From: Streptomyces malachitofuscus
Lineage (GTDB): Bacteria > Actinomycetota > Actinomycetes > Streptomycetales > Streptomycetaceae
Assembly: GCF_014650055.1 (NCBI RefSeq)
Contig: NZ_BMUF01000001.1
Span: forward strand, 1-64,000
DNA: 64,000 nt
Direction: 5' to 3'
Positions 1 to 9,462 of this stretch are shown here, piece after piece (position 1 is the first letter of the stretch; every line of letters begins with the position of its first letter). Below the pieces are notes generated by a model. The model was not told where the DNA came from and searched no databases. It saw only the letters and a list, made by a program, of their open reading frames with translations. A program made the position numbers and the translations under genes.

Positions 1-63
<63 letters not shown>

Positions 64-360
64 CGGGGGGACGTGATCGGTGCGGCGGGGGTGCCCGGGA
101 GGCGTGATCGGTGCGGCGGTGCGCCTGGCAGGGGCTGATGGTCGCGGCGGGCGTCCGGTAGGTCTGGGCGGTGCGGCGGTGCGGCGGTGCGGCGGCGCGC
201 CCGGCAGCCGGACCCGGTGCGGTGGTGCGCCCGGCAGCCGGACCCGGTGCGGTGGTGCGCCCGGCAGGGCTGATGGGTGCGGTGGGCGCCCGGCAGAGCT
301 GATGGGTGCGGCGGGCGCCCGGCAGGGCTGATGGGTGCGGTGGGCGTCCGGTAGGTCTGG
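64..360. repeat. GC-rich tandem repeat, about 29-30 bp unit
   Basis: The block GCGCCCGGCAG (last copy GCGTCCGGTAG) starts at 197, 227, 257, 286, 315 and 344. The first three copies are 30 bp apart and the later ones 29 bp. Each unit continues with a variant of GGTGCGGTGG. Less regular copies extend back towards about 80. The array stops at the stop codon of the methyltransferase gene that ends at 361. Open frames through it encode only low-complexity Gly/Ala/Arg peptides and are not called as genes. It looks like a VNTR-type minisatellite. Confidence 0.8.
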
Positions 361-1536
361 TCAGCGCACCGGGTGTCCCAGCAGCATCGTCGGTGCGCCG
401 TCGACGCGGGTCAGGAAGACCGTGACGGACCCGGGACCCGCCGGCTTGGGCAGCACCTTGCGGCGCAGTTCCTCCGGCTCGACCGCCGAGCCGCGCTTCT
501 TCACGGTCAGGGTGCCGATGTCGCGCTCCCGCAGCAGCGCCTTCAGCTTCTTGACGTTGAAGGGAAGCCGGTCGGTGATCTCATAGGCGGCGGCGTACGG
601 CGTCGGGCGGTGCTCGTCCGCGGTGATGTAGGCGATGGTCGCGTCGATGAGCCCGCCGTCGAGTTCCACGGCGGCCTCCGCGACCAGATGGGACCGGATC
701 ACGGCACCGTCCGGCTCGTACAGGTACCGGCCGGGCGGGCGGACGGCCGGGTCGGGCAGTCCGCGGGACGCGAGGGTGTGCGGGCCCGGGAGCAGGGTCG
801 CGCGGACCGGGCTCTCCCGGCCGGTGCCGAACCACAGCACCGCCTCCTTCACGTCCCCGCCGTCCGAGATCCACTCGGCCTCCGCGTCGCCGGGGACGGC
901 CTCGTGCGGGATGCCCGGCGCCACCTTGAGCGCGGCGGCGCGGGGCGCCGTACGGGCGGCCTCGACCGCCCAGGACAGCGGGGGCGAGTACGCCTCGGGG
1001 TCGAAGATGCGGCCCCGCCCGCCGCGCCGGGCCGGGTCGACGAACACGGCGTCGTACCCGGCCGTGTCCACCTCCGTCACGTCCGCCTCACGCACCTCGA
1101 TCAGCTCCGCGAGCCCCAGCGCGTCGGCGTTCGCCCGGGCCGCCGCGGCGGTGAGCGGGTCCCGGTCCACCGCCAGGACCCGGATCCCGGCGCGGGCCAG
1201 CGCGATGGCGTCCCCGCCGATCCCGCAGCACAGATCGGCCACGGAGGTCACACCGAGCTCCCTGAACCGCCCCGCCCGGTACGCCGCGACGCTCGCCCTG
1301 GTCGACTGTTCCACCCCGTTGGGCGTGAAGAACATCCGTGCCGCGTCCCGCTCACCGAACTTCGCCACCGCACGCTGCCGCAGCCGCGCCTGGCCGAGCG
1401 CCGCCGACACCAGTTCGGCGGGGTGCTCGCGGCGCAGCCGGGTCGCGACGGCGAGTTCGTGCGCCGGGTCGGTGTCGCGCACCTCGTCGAGGAGGGCGCG
1501 GCCTTCGGGGGTGAGGAGGGGGGCGAGGTCGTTCAC
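361..1536 (-). CDS. THUMP-like class I SAM-dependent methyltransferase
   Basis: The product is 391 aa from a GTG start at 1536. The open frame continues much further upstream but overlaps the divergent deacetylase, and family similarity starts near this GTG. A Rossmann SAM-binding motif (DLCCGIGGDA) lies at about residues 101-110. An acidic strand end (AVDRDP) follows, and then a VFVDPARR motif IV typical of nucleic-acid or small-molecule methyltransferases. The C-terminal part (about residues 300-391) is rich in Lys/Arg and matches the THUMP-like domain annotated in actinobacterial homologues. The substrate is unknown; RNA is an inference from the domain. The gene diverges from the deacetylase pair, with about 90 bp between starts. 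Its 3' end touches the tandem repeat. Confidence 0.8.
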   Translation of the reverse strand: MNDLAPLLTPEGRALLDEVRDTDPAHELAVATRLRREHPAELVSAALGQARLRQRAVAKFGERDAARMFFTPNGVEQSTRASVAAYRAGRFRELGVTSVADLCCGIGGDAIALARAGIRVLAVDRDPLTAAAARANADALGLAELIEVREADVTEVDTAGYDAVFVDPARRGGRGRIFDPEAYSPPLSWAVEAARTAPRAAALKVAPGIPHEAVPGDAEAEWISDGGDVKEAVLWFGTGRESPVRATLLPGPHTLASRGLPDPAVRPPGRYLYEPDGAVIRSHLVAEAAVELDGGLIDATIAYITADEHRPTPYAAAYEITDRLPFNVKKLKALLRERDIGTLTVKKRGSAVEPEELRRKVLPKPAGPGSVTVFLTRVDGAPTMLLGHPVR

Positions 1537-1626
1537 CGGGTCATTGTGGGCCAGTCGGTGGACCGTACGCCTCCGGCCGCGGTGTCGGGCCGGGTCCGGA
1601 CCGTCCGGCTGCGAGGATCCGGCCCC

Positions 1627-2547
1627 ATGCGAGTAGTAGGACAAAACGATAAAAAGCTGCCGTCGCGTGGTGCTCGGATCGGCCTCGCCGTCCTTGCTCT
1701 CGCCACCATCGCCTCGGGCTGCGGACAGGACGGCACCGACGTCGAACCCGCGGGCGGCCAGCAGCCCCTCCAGGCGCCACCGGCCCGCGCACTCGACTCC
1801 TACGCCACCAAGCTGCGCGCCGCGCACACCGCGAGGGTCGCCGCCGCGAAGCGCTGGGGCCTGAAGCGGGTGCCCCTGACCGCCCCGCCGCCCCCGGCGA
1901 AGAAGCCGAGGATCACCACCCGGGACGGCTTCGAGGTGGACGGCCACCGCCGGCTGGGACTCCCGCCGGTCTTCACCACCGTCCCCACGAAGGAGAAGAT
2001 CCTCTTCCTCACCATCGACGACGGCGAGGAGAAGGACCCGGCGTTCCTGCGGATGATGAGCGAGCTGAGGATCCCCTACACCGCCTTCCTCAGCGACTAC
2101 CTCGTCAAGGAGGACTACGGCTACTTCAAGAAGATGCAGGACGCCGGCGTCGGCCTGCACAACCACACCCTGCACCACCCCTACCTCCCGGCCCTGTCCC
2201 GCGCCCGCCAGAAGCGCGAGATCTGCGGCATGCAGAAGGTCATCGAGAAGCGCTACGGCAAGCGCCCCGCCCTCTTCCGCCCGCCGTACGGCAACTACGA
2301 CAGGAACACCCTGCGCGCCGCGAAGGCCTGCGGGATCACCCACGTCCCCCTCTGGAACGAGGAGGTCTTCGTCGACCACTGGGAGTACCGCGAGTGGGAC
2401 CGCTCGCTGCACCCCGGCGACATCGTCCTCTCCCACTTCCGCGGCCGTGAGGACTGGAAGGGAACGATGCCGGACATGGTCCGCCGCTTCCTGGACAAGG
2501 TCACCGCCGAGGGATACGCGGTGGCGCGACTGGAGGACTACCTGTGA
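1627..2547 (+). CDS. Lipoprotein polysaccharide deacetylase (NodB homology)
   Basis: The product is 306 aa from ATG 1627. The N-terminus has Lys/Arg, a hydrophobic segment and a lipobox-like ASGC at about residues 29-32, so a membrane-anchored extracellular lipoprotein is predicted. The carbohydrate esterase 4 (NodB) fold starts with FLTIDDGEEKD, where the usual TFDDG is TIDDG. The metal-binding His motif LHNHTLHHP and the RPPYG motif of the active-site groove follow. Such enzymes remove N-acetyl groups from peptidoglycan or other glycans; the natural substrate cannot be told from sequence. The stop overlaps the start of the next deacetylase gene (GTGA, four bases), which implies translational coupling. 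Confidence 0.88.
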   Translation: MRVVGQNDKKLPSRGARIGLAVLALATIASGCGQDGTDVEPAGGQQPLQAPPARALDSYATKLRAAHTARVAAAKRWGLKRVPLTAPPPPAKKPRITTRDGFEVDGHRRLGLPPVFTTVPTKEKILFLTIDDGEEKDPAFLRMMSELRIPYTAFLSDYLVKEDYGYFKKMQDAGVGLHNHTLHHPYLPALSRARQKREICGMQKVIEKRYGKRPALFRPPYGNYDRNTLRAAKACGITHVPLWNEEVFVDHWEYREWDRSLHPGDIVLSHFRGREDWKGTMPDMVRRFLDKVTAEGYAVARLEDYL

Positions 2548-3296
2548 GCCGGAGCAGGGCCCCGGCGGCCGCCCTTCTGGCGGGCACCGCCCTGCTGGCC
2601 CTGACCACCGGATGCGCGTCGCCGCACGGAGCGGGCGGGGCGTCCGCACCGGACGGCACCGGCCGGATGTCCCTACCGGCCGGGGCGACGGGCAGCGCCC
2701 GTCCGGACCTCCCGCCCGTGATCGACCGCATCCCGACCGACGACGAGGTCGTCTTCCTCACCTACGACGACGGCGCCGAACGCGACCCCCGCTTCATCGA
2801 CCTGGTGCGCGAGCGCCGGCTCCCCGTCAGCATGTTCCTCACGGACAGCGTGATGGGCCCCGGCTACGCCCACTTCGCCCGGCTGCGCGCGGTCGGCGCG
2901 AGCCTGCAGAACCACACCCTCGACCACCCCGCCCTGCGCGGTCTGCCCTACGCCGGACAGCGCGCCGAGATCTGCGGTCAGCAGCGCAAGCTCAAGTCCC
3001 GCTTCGGCATCCGCCCCCGCCTCTTCCGCCCGCCCTACGGCACGTACGACACCACGACACTGCGCGCCGCCGCCGACTGCGGCATCGCCGCGGTGGTCCT
3101 GTGGCGGGCCGTCCTGGAACCCGACGGCCACGTCACCTACACCCGCGGCCCCCACGGCCTGAACCCCGGCGACATCGTCTCCGTACCGTCGGGCGAGGCG
3201 CCGACGCTGTCGCTGGCGGAACGGACGGTACGGCTGCTGGGGGAGTTGGAGGAGAGGGGGCTGCGGGTGGGCAGGCTGGAGGACTACGTCGGCTGA
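2544..3296 (+). CDS. Lipoprotein polysaccharide deacetylase, second copy
   Basis: The product is 250 aa from GTG 2544, overlapping the preceding stop by four bases. It has a signal peptide with lipobox LTTGC. The NodB domain contains FLTYDDGAERD (metal Asp pair), LQNHTLDHP (His motif) and RPPYGTYD. It is shorter than its neighbour, because the linker between lipobox and domain is only about 40 residues, and it is clearly a paralogue from tandem duplication. Near the C-terminus the upstream protein has PGDIVLSHFRG, whereas this one has PGDIVSVPSG, so the His that usually completes the catalytic site (LSH) is absent. Activity may therefore be altered. Confidence 0.87.
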   Translation: MSRSRAPAAALLAGTALLALTTGCASPHGAGGASAPDGTGRMSLPAGATGSARPDLPPVIDRIPTDDEVVFLTYDDGAERDPRFIDLVRERRLPVSMFLTDSVMGPGYAHFARLRAVGASLQNHTLDHPALRGLPYAGQRAEICGQQRKLKSRFGIRPRLFRPPYGTYDTTTLRAAADCGIAAVVLWRAVLEPDGHVTYTRGPHGLNPGDIVSVPSGEAPTLSLAERTVRLLGELEERGLRVGRLEDYVG

Positions 3297-3301
3297 AGTC
3301 A

Positions 3302-3373
3302 GCCCGTCCGGCGTTTGAGGACGAGGCCCGTTCAGGGCCGAAGGGGGGCCTGGGGGCGCAGCCCCCAGAGACG
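3302..3373. repeat. Streptomyces-type intergenic palindromic repeat / possible terminator
   Basis: The stretch combines GTCCGGCGTTTGAGGACGAG, a GGCCC..GGGCC stem and TGGGGGCGCAGCCCCCA, a near-perfect hairpin. This composite is familiar to me as a repeat dispersed between genes in many Streptomyces genomes. It lies just after the deacetylase pair and before the CIRCE region, so it may also end transcription. Confidence 0.6.
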
Positions 3374-3446
3374 GTCACTGCAACACCGCCGACTGCACAA
3401 CCGCGTGCTGAAAAGGCACCCACCGCGCCGACGCGCCGCACGGCAA

Positions 3447-3473
3447 TTGGCACTCCGCTTGACCGAGTGCTAA
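3447..3473 (+). promoter_or_regulatory. CIRCE operator 1 (HrcA site)
   Basis: TTGGCACTC, nine bases, then GAGTGCTAA matches the CIRCE consensus with one arm mismatch. A TTGACC that could serve as the -35 box lies inside its spacer (3459-3464), so HrcA binding would block RNA polymerase. Confidence 0.92.
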
Positions 3474-3488
3474 CCGCAGTCATAGTCT
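3459..3488 (+). promoter_or_regulatory. groES promoter (probable)
   Basis: The -35 is TTGACC (3459-3464). The -10 is CATAGT or TAGTCT at 3481-3488, depending on a 16 or 18 base spacer. The promoter sits between and partly inside the two CIRCE operators. Confidence 0.6.
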
Positions 3489-3493
3489 CAGGT

Positions 3494-3520
3494 CTGGCAC
3501 TCCCCCCTGGAGAGTGCCAA
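3494..3520 (+). promoter_or_regulatory. CIRCE operator 2 (HrcA site)
   Basis: CTGGCACTC, nine bases, then GAGTGCCAA. It lies just downstream of the -10 region, 20 bases after the first CIRCE. A tandem arrangement gives tight heat-shock repression by HrcA. Confidence 0.9.
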
Positions 3521-3619
3521 ACACGCGACGGGCAGGTCCGGCACCCGCGACGACGGATCCACCTGGTCGCCACCTCAGACAGTTAACCCCGTGAGATCTC
3601 CGAAGGGGGAGGTCGGATC

Positions 3620-3928
3620 GTGACGACCGCCAGCTCCAAGGTTGCCATCAAGCCGCTCGAGGACCGCATCGTGGTCCAGCCGCTCGACGCCGAGCAGACC
3701 ACGGCTTCGGGCCTGGTCATTCCGGACACCGCCAAGGAGAAGCCCCAGGAGGGCGTCGTCCTGGCCATCGGTCCGGGCCGCATCGAGGACGGCAAGCGCG
3801 TCGAGCTCGACGTGAAGGTCGGCGACGTCGTTCTGTACAGCAAGTACGGCGGCACCGAGGTCAAGTACAACGGCGAGGAGTACCTCGTCCTCTCGGCCCG
3901 CGACGTCCTCGCGATCGTCGAGAAGTAA
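3620..3928 (+). CDS. groES: Co-chaperonin GroES
   Basis: The product is 102 aa from GTG 3620, preceded by a GGGGGAGG ribosome-binding site. It has the full GroES fold: [13 protein letters not shown] at the N-terminus, a mobile loop containing TASGLVIPD that contacts GroEL, and the conserved [20 protein letters not shown] region. It forms the heptameric lid of the GroEL chamber in the cytoplasm. Two CIRCE operators precede it and groEL1 follows, as one heat-shock operon. Confidence 0.98.
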   Translation: MTTASSKVAIKPLEDRIVVQPLDAEQTTASGLVIPDTAKEKPQEGVVLAIGPGRIEDGKRVELDVKVGDVVLYSKYGGTEVKYNGEEYLVLSARDVLAIVEK

Positions 3929-4055
3929 GGGGACCCCGGGGACAACCCCCCGGAGAACCCGACCTCGAAGCAAGCACTTTTGCTCGAACACCGCGCCCCT
4001 GGCCCCAGCATCCGACAAGGAGCCGGGTGACCGGGGGCGCGGTGATTTCACCTAG

Positions 4056-5702
<1,647 letters not shown>

Positions 5703-5732
5703 CGACTCCGTAAGGTCGCCAGAACCCGAGTG

Positions 5733-5770
5733 AAGGCCCGGCACCCCGGAAACGGGGTGCCGGGCCTTCG
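5733..5770 (+). terminator. Terminator of the groES-groEL1 operon
   Basis: A perfect 15-bp inverted repeat (AAGGCCCGGCACCCC with its complement) has a six-base loop at 5748-5753 and is followed by TTCG. It lies 30 bases after the groEL1 stop. Confidence 0.88.
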
Positions 5771-5865
5771 CCGTACCTACGACCACCCGATCATGGAACC
5801 GAAGGGCCCCCCGGGAGAGTCTCTGCACACAGCGACCGGAGCGAGCGGCAGGGAGGGGGAGGTCG

Positions 5866-6924
5866 ATGAACCAGGTGCTCTACGGGGAACGGTCCCGCAA
5901 CCCGTTGGCGCGGACCGTGGAACTGACCGAGGGCGGACTGCGCAGAGGCGGCAGGACGACCCCGCTGGAGGAGCTGAACCTCGGCGCCATGGCGGAAGCG
6001 TTCCTGCGGGGGAGCTGGCTCGGCGGCGGTGGCAGCGAACGTCCGCTGGCGTCCCTGCCGCAGGAGCGCGGCCTCGTCCCGGTCACCCGCGCCACCGGCA
6101 CCACCACCCCCCTGAAGACGCGTCAGGCCACGGCCTTCGCCCGCGCGCTGGGCGAACTGGCGGTACGCAGGTGCGGCGGCCCGGACCAGGTGGCCGCCCT
6201 CGCCGCGCGGGCGCACGCGGAGGGCGTACCGCTGTGGATCGCACGACGGTACGCACCGGGCCCCGCCGGCACCGTGACCGTCGCCGTGGACCGGCGCTCG
6301 GTCCGCGTGGACGTCTGGGGCCCGCACGCTCCGGCCGTACGGCTGAGGGCACCCCACGGCTACCGCCCCGACTCCGCCGACCCGGCCGGCGGCCTGAGCC
6401 TGACCGTCGGTGACCTGCCCGCGCGGCTGGAGCTGCGGAAGAAGTTCCGCAAGTCGAAGAGCAAGGTCGAGATCCGCCTGCCCGACCGCAGCTGGACCCT
6501 GCGCCGCGAGAACGCGGTGAGCTCGTCGCTCCTGCGTGACGGCACCCGGATCGCACTCCTCACCCGTCCCCCGCGAGGAACGGTCCCGGCCCCCGGCACC
6601 GTGCTCCTGCCACTGGCCGACGTGCACCACGAGAGCCCCGACCCCCTGGACGCCGTGATGGCCCACGCGGCCGCCGTCTCCTTCGGCCTCGGCGACACCA
6701 CGGGCACGGCCAGGTTCCGCCCCACCCGTGAGTACGACGACACGGACGACGTCATGTGGGACCGCCCCTGGTTCAGCAACCTCGGCAGGGACCGCGACGA
6801 CAACGAGCCCGGCGGCGGCGACGGCTGGGGCAGCGACGGCGGCGACGGCGGAGACGGCGGCGGCAGCGGTGGCGACGGTGGAGGCGGCGGCGACGGGGGT
6901 GGCGGAGGGGGCGGCGGCGACTAG
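5866..6924 (+). CDS. Protein of unknown function with Gly/Asp-rich tail
   Basis: The product is 352 aa from ATG 5866 after a GGGAGGGGGAGG ribosome-binding site. I do not recognise the family. Residues 1-310 have mixed composition with several Arg/Pro-rich turns, no signal peptide and no membrane helix. A beta-rich stretch, including a run of charged residues around KKFRKSKSKVEIR, lies in the middle. The last 40 residues are almost only Gly, Asp and Ser with repeated GDGG units, and resemble the flexible tails of Streptomyces TIGR04222-type proteins. It stands alone after the groEL terminator at the start of the accessory stretch. Codon bias supports a real gene. Confidence 0.7.
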   Translation: MNQVLYGERSRNPLARTVELTEGGLRRGGRTTPLEELNLGAMAEAFLRGSWLGGGGSERPLASLPQERGLVPVTRATGTTTPLKTRQATAFARALGELAVRRCGGPDQVAALAARAHAEGVPLWIARRYAPGPAGTVTVAVDRRSVRVDVWGPHAPAVRLRAPHGYRPDSADPAGGLSLTVGDLPARLELRKKFRKSKSKVEIRLPDRSWTLRRENAVSSSLLRDGTRIALLTRPPRGTVPAPGTVLLPLADVHHESPDPLDAVMAHAAAVSFGLGDTTGTARFRPTREYDDTDDVMWDRPWFSNLGRDRDDNEPGGGDGWGSDGGDGGDGGGSGGDGGGGGDGGGGGGGGD

Positions 6925-6932
6925 CTGCCCGC

Positions 6933-7201
6933 TCACCACGCCTTGCTGCGCTCGAACTCCGTGATGTTGATCTTCACCCCCGGGGTCTTGAGCGTGGTGG
7001 GGGACTCGCCCGTCGCCGTCTGCCCCGGCTGTACGTCGGTGACGAACTCGGTGGAGTTGTAGAGCCGTTCACCGTCCGGGCCCCCTGCCGCTCAGCAGTG
7101 GGGGTGCCCTTGTCCGGGGCCGGCTGGGAACTGTCGTCCTCGACGGTACAACCGCCGACGGCCGTCCCACCCACCAGGGTCACTGCCGCACAGGCGGCCA
7201 C
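6933..7201 (-). pseudogene. Frameshifted small lipoprotein gene
   Basis: On the minus strand a GTG near 7201 begins a hydrophobic stretch ending in a lipobox (VGGC) and TVEDDSSQPAPDKG. The frame then runs into unlikely sequence, while another frame continues with GERLYNSTEFVTDVQPG and ends as INITEFERSKAW before TGA at 6933. The two parts join at the G/C run at about 7080-7087 (GGGGGCCC on the coding strand), where one base gained or two lost would restore the frame. The full product would be a lipoprotein of about 88 aa. Real decay and a sequencing indel are both possible. Function is unknown. Confidence 0.5.
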
Positions 7202-7214
7202 AACAGTTCGACCG

Positions 7215-7841
7215 TCAGTCCCGGCAGGTTCTTGAATCCGTCGACCTCGGGCCGTGTGAGCATCCGTCCTCCCAGGCGGTCCGCCCGGTCTCCGCTCCGG
7301 CCGGGTCGGCGTCGTCAGCGGCACATGTCCCGTATGAGTCCGCCGGGGCCGCAGGCAGGACGTCGAGGGGTGTGGTGCCCTTCGGGACGCCGACCACGGC
7401 CCACACCGTCTTGCCGGGCCCACCGGTCCGTCCTCCGACTCCCCAGATGTCGGCGAGGGCGGCCACCAGCAGCAGGCCCCGGCCCCCTTCCGCCCCGGGA
7501 TCGCCGCCGCCCACGCGCGGTCCGCGCTCCCCGCGAGTGTCGCTCACCTCCACCCGTACGAGCCCGTCGTCGCGGTCGGCCGTCAGCAACAGTTCGGCGT
7601 CCCGGCCAGGCACGCGTCCGTGGGTCACGGCGTTGTTCGCCAGCTCGGCGACGATCAGCTCCACGGAGTCGTGCGCCGGGGTGCCGTAGCGCCAGCCCCA
7701 GGCGTCCATCTGGCAGGAGGCGAGCCGGCGGGCGAGCCGGGCACCGCGCGGGGAGGCGGTGAAGCGGAACGAGAACACCGTCTGATCGGCGAGCGGGAGC
7801 GGCAGCGTGGATCGCCGCTCCTGGCGGGGGGAAGTGGTCAT
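7215..7841 (-). CDS. RsbW-like ATP-binding protein (HATPase_c anti-sigma family)
   Basis: The product is 208 aa from ATG 7841; a start eight codons upstream is also open. The GHKL ATPase N box appears as ELIVAELANNAVTHG and the G boxes as VSDTRG and GGRGLLLVAALAD. This is the one-domain type that is very numerous in Streptomyces and related to anti-sigma factor kinases RsbW/SpoIIAB. The usual partners (a STAS antagonist or a sigma factor) are not adjacent, so its target is unknown. The C-terminal 50 residues after VVGVPKG exceed the usual family end and have no clear domain. Confidence 0.8.
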   Translation of the reverse strand: MTTSPRQERRSTLPLPLADQTVFSFRFTASPRGARLARRLASCQMDAWGWRYGTPAHDSVELIVAELANNAVTHGRVPGRDAELLLTADRDDGLVRVEVSDTRGERGPRVGGGDPGAEGGRGLLLVAALADIWGVGGRTGGPGKTVWAVVGVPKGTTPLDVLPAAPADSYGTCAADDADPAGAETGRTAWEDGCSHGPRSTDSRTCRD

Positions 7842-7950
7842 GCCCCGAAGATCCCGCGCCCTCACCCCCGCCCACCAGCAGTGAAGCCCCCACGGCGGCC
7901 GTCTGTCGGGGCGGAGGGTGACGGTGTCGGGCCTGTCGGGGCGCGGGTGT

Positions 7951-8563
7951 TCACGCGGGCAGCGGACGCACTCCGTTGTCGTCCGTCACCTCGTACACGT
8001 CGATCCGCAGCAGCGCGCGGACGTGCGCCGGACGCCGCTGGACGGCTTTCACGGACGAGGACGGCACGACGAGGGCGTACCGTATGCGGGCGTCCTGGCC
8101 GGCCATGCGGCGCAGCAGCTGCCCGTAGGCGATGTCCGCGTCGATGCCCTTCTCCTGGTGCGGCCCTTGGCCTCGCAGATCAGCCGCACCTCGCCGCGCA
8201 CGGCTTCGAGGTCGGTCCAGCGGTCCGTGGGCTCGACCAGCGTCCACCCTTGGTCGAGCAACCAGGCACGGAAGGCGTCGGTGACCCGGTCCTCGTCGCT
8301 CTCCCGGGCCAGGAGCGCTCGCAGCGCCCCCAGGTCGGCCTCCTCGTTGCGCCGCAGCCGCCCGCGCCCGTCCGCGTCGAGGTCGGCGGGCCGGACCACG
8401 AGTCGGTGGCCGGGCCAGTACGCGTCGACCGGCAGCCTGACCCGCCGGCCCCCGGGTCGCCCAGCAGCCAGTCGAACCGGTGCTGCGTCAGGGCCCCTTC
8501 GCCGAGAATGCGGTCGCACAGACCGATCACGTACGCCTCGTCACTGTCGTCTCTCGATGGCAT
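7951..8563 (-). pseudogene. Twice-frameshifted gene, possible nuclease-like protein
   Basis: Three frames on the minus strand form one convincing protein. ATG 8563 begins MPSRDDSDEAYVIGLCDRIL and reads to WLLGDP near 8450. A second frame continues from RRVRLPVDAYWPGHRLVV to VRLICEAKG near 8165. A third runs from HQEKGIDADIAYG to the stop at 7951. The breaks lie at CCCCCGGG (8448-8455) and about 8158-8165. Joined, the product would be about 203 aa. Its first part resembles a common Streptomyces family, and the segment with E...LICEAK is reminiscent of a PD-(D/E)XK nuclease core, but that is an inference. Either a pseudogene or two indel errors. Confidence 0.55.
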
Positions 8564-8702
8564 GGCGGGCATCCTGCCAGGCGCCTCTGACCATGCCGGA
8601 CGCGTGGCGTCTTCGCTCCAGGCCGTCGTGAGGCGCGAAACAGGCGTCACCTGGTCGCGATTCCGGTCACCGCGCTGGGCGGCGGGCTGCCATCCTGGCG
8701 GG

Positions 8703-9155
8703 ATGGCCCACGACATAGTGTTCTTCCTCGCTCCTGACGACGAGACTGCCGCTGCGACGCGCCTGCGGGGGCCTGGTCGGGCCTTCGAGTCCGTGTCCTG
8801 CCGTTTCATTGAGCCGGACAGTGCCATCGCCGAGTGGGACATGTACTTCGAGGAGCCCTCGGCCGACATTCCGCCGCTTGAGCAACTCCTTGGGTGGTCT
8901 TGGCCGGAGTGGGTCACTCCCCCCTTGAACGACGGCGTTGAGGTGTTCGCTCTGCCGCAGCGGTTGACCCGGGCGCTGGCCGACGCCGGCTCCACCGAGC
9001 TGGAGGAGCTGGCAGGTCGCTGGACCACGAGGCTCAGATCCGCCGACGGGGACGACATGACCGACGATGATCTGCTGTCGGTCCTGCAGGGAGTCGCCCG
9101 GCTCGCGGCGTCGGCGGTGAGTACGGGTGGTCGTCTCTACAGCTGGAGCTTCTGA
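8703..9155 (+). CDS. Hypothetical protein, 150 aa
   Basis: An acidic soluble protein from ATG 8703 starting MAHDIVFFLAPDDETAA. There is no signal peptide or membrane segment. A Trp-rich middle (LGWSWPEWVTPPL) and a helical C-terminus suggest a compact globular domain, perhaps of an immunity-type or DUF family, but I recognise none. It stands alone, divergent from the broken gene upstream. Confidence 0.65.
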   Translation: MAHDIVFFLAPDDETAAATRLRGPGRAFESVSCRFIEPDSAIAEWDMYFEEPSADIPPLEQLLGWSWPEWVTPPLNDGVEVFALPQRLTRALADAGSTELEELAGRWTTRLRSADGDDMTDDDLLSVLQGVARLAASAVSTGGRLYSWSF

Positions 9156-9462
9156 CCGTCCGATGGGACTCCTTGGACAGGGGAACCGCTGTCTGCTCGG
9201 GTGCCGACCGGGCCATTGGTCCAGGCAGGCCTGTACTTCGGCACGATCGGTCAACTGGTGCTCATGATGTTGTAAGGGCCGAACCTCATCGTCCTGGTCA
9301 AGGTGTGCGCACTCCGGCGCAGCGCCCCCAGGACGTCTTCCGATGACCATCGCGCTACGCACCGCTTCCTCGGCGCTGCCGCCACCCGCCCCTGCGTGGG
9401 AGCCCCGCCCGGCGCGGGCTCCGGCGCGGCCCCTCCCTGACGCGACGAGTCGTCGGCAGCGG
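9156..9462. other. Gap without a convincing gene
   Basis: About 307 bases. On the plus strand a short frame ending TAA at about 9275 reads VQAGLYFGTIGQLVLMML, which looks like the C-terminal tail of a lost protein, but nothing upstream belongs to it. No hairpin or promoter is convincing. Confidence 0.4.

Noticed and set aside
80..331. Gly/Arg/Cys-rich 83-aa frame in the tandem repeat
   Set aside because: It is just translation of the minisatellite, with no start signal or family.
1537..2649. N-terminal extension of the methyltransferase frame up to 762 aa
   Set aside because: It runs antisense through the deacetylase gene, and the added sequence shows no domain. Similarity and a sensible start lie at 1536.
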